Origin: Candidatus Nanopelagicales bacterium
GTDB lineage: Bacteria > Actinomycetota > Actinomycetes > S36-B12 > GCA-2699445
Direction of reading: 5' to 3'
Assembly: GCA_029939085.1 (NCBI GenBank)
Contig: JAOZTQ010000006.1
Coordinates: 12,138-20,825, forward strand
Length of the DNA stretch: 8,688 nucleotides
Made by a program: the position numbers and the translations under genes. Below the pieces are notes generated by a model that saw only the letters and a program-made list of their open reading frames with translations, searched no databases and was not told the DNA's origin. Of this stretch, positions 6,448-8,688 are shown one piece after another; the stretch's first letter is position 1; each line of letters starts with the position of its first letter.

Positions 6448-7914
6448 ATGACTGCCGTCATCGAGGAAGTTGTTGCGCAGGGAGGCGGCGTTGGTCGCGT
6501 AGCTCGGGTCACCGGGCCCGTTGTCGACGTGGAGTTTCCCGTCGAATCCATGCCAGAGCTCAACAACGCGTTGAAAGTTACCGTTGATTTTGGTGGTGAC
6601 GAAGACACTGAGGGTGAAGAGACACACACGTTGACCCTCGAAGTTGCTCAGCACATTGGCGACAACTTGGTCCGAGCCATCTCGATGCAGCCGACCGATG
6701 GTTTGGTACGTGGCGCCGAGGTGCGTGACACCGGTGACTCCATCACCGTGCCAGTGGGCGACTCAACCCTGGGACACGTGTGGAACACCTTGGGCGAACC
6801 ACTCGATATCGAAGCGGGAAAGTTGGATATCAGTGAGCGCTGGGGTATTCATCGGCCAGCTCCCTCTTTCGATCAGCTTGAGTCCAAGACCGAGGTGTTC
6901 TGGACTGGAATCAAGGTCATCGACCTCCTCACGCCTTATGTCAAGGGCGGCAAGATCGGACTGTTCGGAGGTGCCGGTGTCGGTAAGACAGTTCTGATTC
7001 AGGAAATGATCTACCGAGTAGCCGAAAACTTCGGTGGTGTTTCCGTGTTCGCCGGAGTCGGCGAACGAACCCGTGAAGGAAATGACCTCGTTGGTGAGAT
7101 GACCGAGTCAGGTGTTATCGATAAGACGGCACTTGTGTTCGGGCAGATGGATGAGCCACCGGGTACTCGGCTTCGCGTTGCGCTCGCGGCCTTGACGATG
7201 GCCGAGTATTTCCGAGATGAGCAGAGTCAGGATGTGCTGCTGTTCATCGACAACATTTTCCGGTTTACCCAGGCTGGTTCAGAGGTATCTACACTGCTCG
7301 GCCGTATGCCATCTGCTGTGGGATATCAGCCAACCCTCGCCGACGAGATGGGACAGTTGCAGGAACGAATCACCTCAACGCGAGGCAACTCGATCACCTC
7401 ACTGCAGGCGATCTACGTACCTGCCGATGACTTGACTGACCCGGCCCCAGCGACGACCTTCGCGCATCTCGATGCGCAGACCGTGCTGTCTCGGCCTATC
7501 TCGGAGAAAGGTATCTACCCTGCGGTCGATCCGCTGGACTCCAACTCACGAATCTTGAATGCCGCGACAGTGGGTGAAGAGCACTACACCGTGGCTGCAG
7601 AGGTAAAGCGGATTCTGCAGAAGAATAATGATCTGCAGGACATCATCGCGATTCTCGGTATCGATGAGCTGTCTGAAGAAGACAAGATCCTGGTTAACCG
7701 GGCTCGTCGTATTGAACGATTCCTTTCGCAGAACATGTTCGTAGCTGAGGCATTTACTGGTCAGCCTGGTTCCTTTGTGAAGCCAGAGGACACGGTGGCT
7801 TCATTTAAGGCGCTCGTTGACGGGGACTATGACCATATCCCCGAGCAGGCGTTCTTCATGTGCGGCAGCATCGAAGATGTTGAGCGAAATGCTGCTGAGA
7901 TGAAGAAGGACTGA
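6448..7914 (+). CDS. atpD: F1 ATP synthase beta subunit (catalytic)
   Basis: Beta carries the three catalytic sites that make ATP from ADP and phosphate. In 488 residues it shows the N-terminal barrel (GRVARVTGPVVDVEFP), Walker A GGAGVGKT at 174-181, GERTREGND with the catalytic Glu at 206 and Arg 207, Walker B LLFIDNIFRFTQAGSE, and the DELSEED lever at 406-412, all intact. An acidic loop (GGDEDTEGEET) lengthens the N-terminal domain relative to E. coli. ATG 6448 is chosen, not in-frame starts as far upstream as 6202: GGGAGG (6438-6443) is 4 nt before it and the upstream stretch lies inside atpG and reads as non-homologous sequence. It follows atpG by 10 nt. Confidence 0.98.
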   Translation: MTAVIEEVVAQGGGVGRVARVTGPVVDVEFPVESMPELNNALKVTVDFGGDEDTEGEETHTLTLEVAQHIGDNLVRAISMQPTDGLVRGAEVRDTGDSITVPVGDSTLGHVWNTLGEPLDIEAGKLDISERWGIHRPAPSFDQLESKTEVFWTGIKVIDLLTPYVKGGKIGLFGGAGVGKTVLIQEMIYRVAENFGGVSVFAGVGERTREGNDLVGEMTESGVIDKTALVFGQMDEPPGTRLRVALAALTMAEYFRDEQSQDVLLFIDNIFRFTQAGSEVSTLLGRMPSAVGYQPTLADEMGQLQERITSTRGNSITSLQAIYVPADDLTDPAPATTFAHLDAQTVLSRPISEKGIYPAVDPLDSNSRILNAATVGEEHYTVAAEVKRILQKNNDLQDIIAILGIDELSEEDKILVNRARRIERFLSQNMFVAEAFTGQPGSFVKPEDTVASFKALVDGDYDHIPEQAFFMCGSIEDVERNAAEMKKD

Positions 7915-7919
7915 CCGAT

Positions 7920-8309
7920 ATGGCGGAACTCACGGTGAGCGTGGTCTCGCTGGAACATCCGGAATGGGATGGCCCAGCGAGTCAGATCGTTGTCAAGACT
8001 CTTGAAGGTGAGATGGGAGTTCTGCCCGGGCACGAACCGGTCCTGGCGACGCTTGCCGAAGGACCTATTCGGATAGACCCGGTCGATGGCGATCCGATGT
8101 ATTTCGCGGTCCATGGTGGCTTTTTCTCACTCGACGAGAACCGTGCGATCATTTTGGCCGATGTTGCTGAAACTGCCGAAGAAATCAACGTCGCGCGCGC
8201 GCAGGAAGCGAAATCGAACGCCGAAAAGGCCGACGACGAAGATCTGGAAGCAATCGCTGCGATGCGTCGCGCCGAAACCCGATTGCGCGTTGTAGAACTC
8301 GCCGATTAA
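7920..8309 (+). CDS. atpC: F1 ATP synthase epsilon subunit
   Basis: Epsilon joins gamma to the c-ring and its C-terminal helices can inhibit ATP hydrolysis. The 129-residue product has a complete N-terminal beta-sandwich (EGEMGVLPGHEPVLATL at 29-45, FAVHGGFFSLDENRAIILAD at 62-81) and the two-helix C-terminal domain (about 84-129), which mycobacteria keep in a shortened form. The position that holds the ATP-binding motif I(L)DxxRA in Bacillus PS3 and E. coli reads INVARA (89-94), with N90 replacing Asp. ATG 7920 lies 9 nt after AAGGA (7906-7910), 5 nt past the atpD stop. It is the last gene of the operon; TAA at 8307-8309. Confidence 0.96.
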   Translation: MAELTVSVVSLEHPEWDGPASQIVVKTLEGEMGVLPGHEPVLATLAEGPIRIDPVDGDPMYFAVHGGFFSLDENRAIILADVAETAEEINVARAQEAKSNAEKADDEDLEAIAAMRRAETRLRVVELAD

Positions 8310-8328
8310 GACAGCTCTAATGGGATTT

Positions 8329-8350
8329 CCGGGTCCCGCTAGCCACCCGG
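8329..8350. terminator. Candidate hairpin between convergent genes
   Basis: Perfect 6-bp arms CCGGGT (8329-8334) and ACCCGG (8345-8350) flank a 10-nt loop containing the palindrome GCTAGC (8338-8343). It lies 19 nt past the atpC stop and spans the stop codon of the convergent adenosyltransferase gene. The position suits a bidirectional terminator, but no T-run follows on either strand, so it would be a weak or factor-assisted one. There is almost no other room for a terminator between the two genes. Confidence 0.35.
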
Positions 8351-8688
8351 TTGCCAGAGAACATCGTCACCGTCATTCGCTACGCGAGCCAGGATGAAGA
8401 GTAGATCTGACAGCCGATTTAAGTACCGAGCAGTGAGCGGATTCATCGATTCGCCATGCTCATCCATCGCGGCCCACACCGCGCGCTCTGCCCGTCGCGC
8501 GACGGTTCGGGCCACATGTAGCGTCCCTGCGCCCGGCGTTCCGCCCGGCAATACGAAAGAACTTAGCGGCTGGAGTTGGGCATTAAATGAATCGCACCAA
8601 GCCTCAAGCCGATCCAGGTAATCCTGCGTAATTCGAAGGCGACTGTCCTCAGCGGCAATGGGAGTACACAGATCAGCGCCCACGTCGA
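8339..8688 (-). CDS. PduO/MMAB-type cob(I)alamin adenosyltransferase, C-terminal part (cut by window edge)
   Basis: Transfers the 5'-deoxyadenosyl group from ATP to reduced corrinoid, making adenosylcobalamin. The visible C-terminal ~116 residues match the PduO-type helical bundle: VGADLCTP at the cut edge, ITQDYLDRLEAWCDSFNAQL, the SFVLPGG turn, TLHVARTVARRAER, then TARYLNRLSDLLFILARVAN and a terminal DDVLWQPGG. RRAER and LNRLSD hold residues that in human MMAB bind ATP and cobalamin and are sites of disease mutations. The stop TAG is at 8341-8339. The reading frame remains open to the edge, and a GTG at 8683-8681 is internal (Asp codon before it), so the true start is outside. The gene converges on atpC with only 29 nt between them; a DUF2550 gene that in my recollection often follows atpC in actinobacteria is absent here. 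Confidence 0.94.
   Translation of the reverse strand, partial: DVGADLCTPIAAEDSRLRITQDYLDRLEAWCDSFNAQLQPLSSFVLPGGTPGAGTLHVARTVARRAERAVWAAMDEHGESMNPLTARYLNRLSDLLFILARVANDGDDVLWQPGG

Noticed and set aside
8130..8147. LDENRA in epsilon (residues 71-76) as the I(L)DxxRA ATP-binding motif
   Set aside because: It falls in the N-terminal beta-sandwich, not in the first C-terminal helix where the motif belongs; the equivalent site is INVARA at 89-94.
8192..8202. Alternating CG run as a Z-DNA or slippage element
   Set aside because: Only 11 nt long and fully explained by Val-Ala-Arg-Ala codons in atpC.
1..8688. Mobile element, CRISPR array, phage gene, toxin-antitoxin or defence system
   Set aside because: No transposase, terminal repeats, spaced direct repeats or unexplained gene is present; all but the 378-base gap and short spacers is housekeeping coding sequence.

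Overview
This window is the F1Fo-ATP synthase operon of a bacterium, flanked by two partial metabolic genes. The organism is most likely an actinobacterium (class Actinomycetia). The evidence is the gene order atpI-B-E-F-H-A-G-D-C, the long delta subunit (269 residues), an alpha subunit with a C-terminal extension of about 33 residues, a His/Glu-type subunit a with an N-terminal Cys pair, and an apparently leaderless GTG start for the first gene. Base composition looks moderate by eye, well below that of Streptomyces. Genus cannot be assigned. Unlike mycobacteria, b and delta are separate genes here, not a b-delta fusion.

Layout. 1-560 (-): N-terminal half of alanine dehydrogenase, running off the left edge. 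561-938: a divergent intergenic region with no convincing gene. It holds the ald ribosome binding site, three inverted repeats and a candidate atp promoter directly abutting the atpI start. 939-8309 (+): nine atp genes in tight order. Spacings run from a 4-nt overlap to a 77-nt gap, with the largest gap before atpE. 8310-8338: a short convergent intergenic stretch. A hairpin starts in it and covers the stop codon of the next gene. 8339-8688 (-): C-terminal part of a PduO/MMAB-type cobalamin adenosyltransferase, running off the right edge.

Function. Subunits a, b and c form the membrane proton channel and rotor. Alpha, beta, gamma, delta and epsilon form the catalytic head, central shaft and stator link, making ATP from the proton gradient. 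AtpI probably helps assemble or stabilise the c-ring. The rotor c subunit lacks the sodium-ligand residues known from Na+ enzymes, so H+ is the expected coupling ion. Alanine dehydrogenase links alanine and pyruvate with NAD(H) and ammonium. The adenosyltransferase makes the cobalamin cofactor. Neither is mechanistically tied to the ATP synthase; both look like ordinary neighbours.

I see no exotic or undescribed system here. The points most worth a second look are an internal duplication in the delta subunit, the probable leaderless operon promoter, the run of hairpins between ald and atpI, and lineage-type features in alpha and epsilon that bear on control of reverse ATP hydrolysis.
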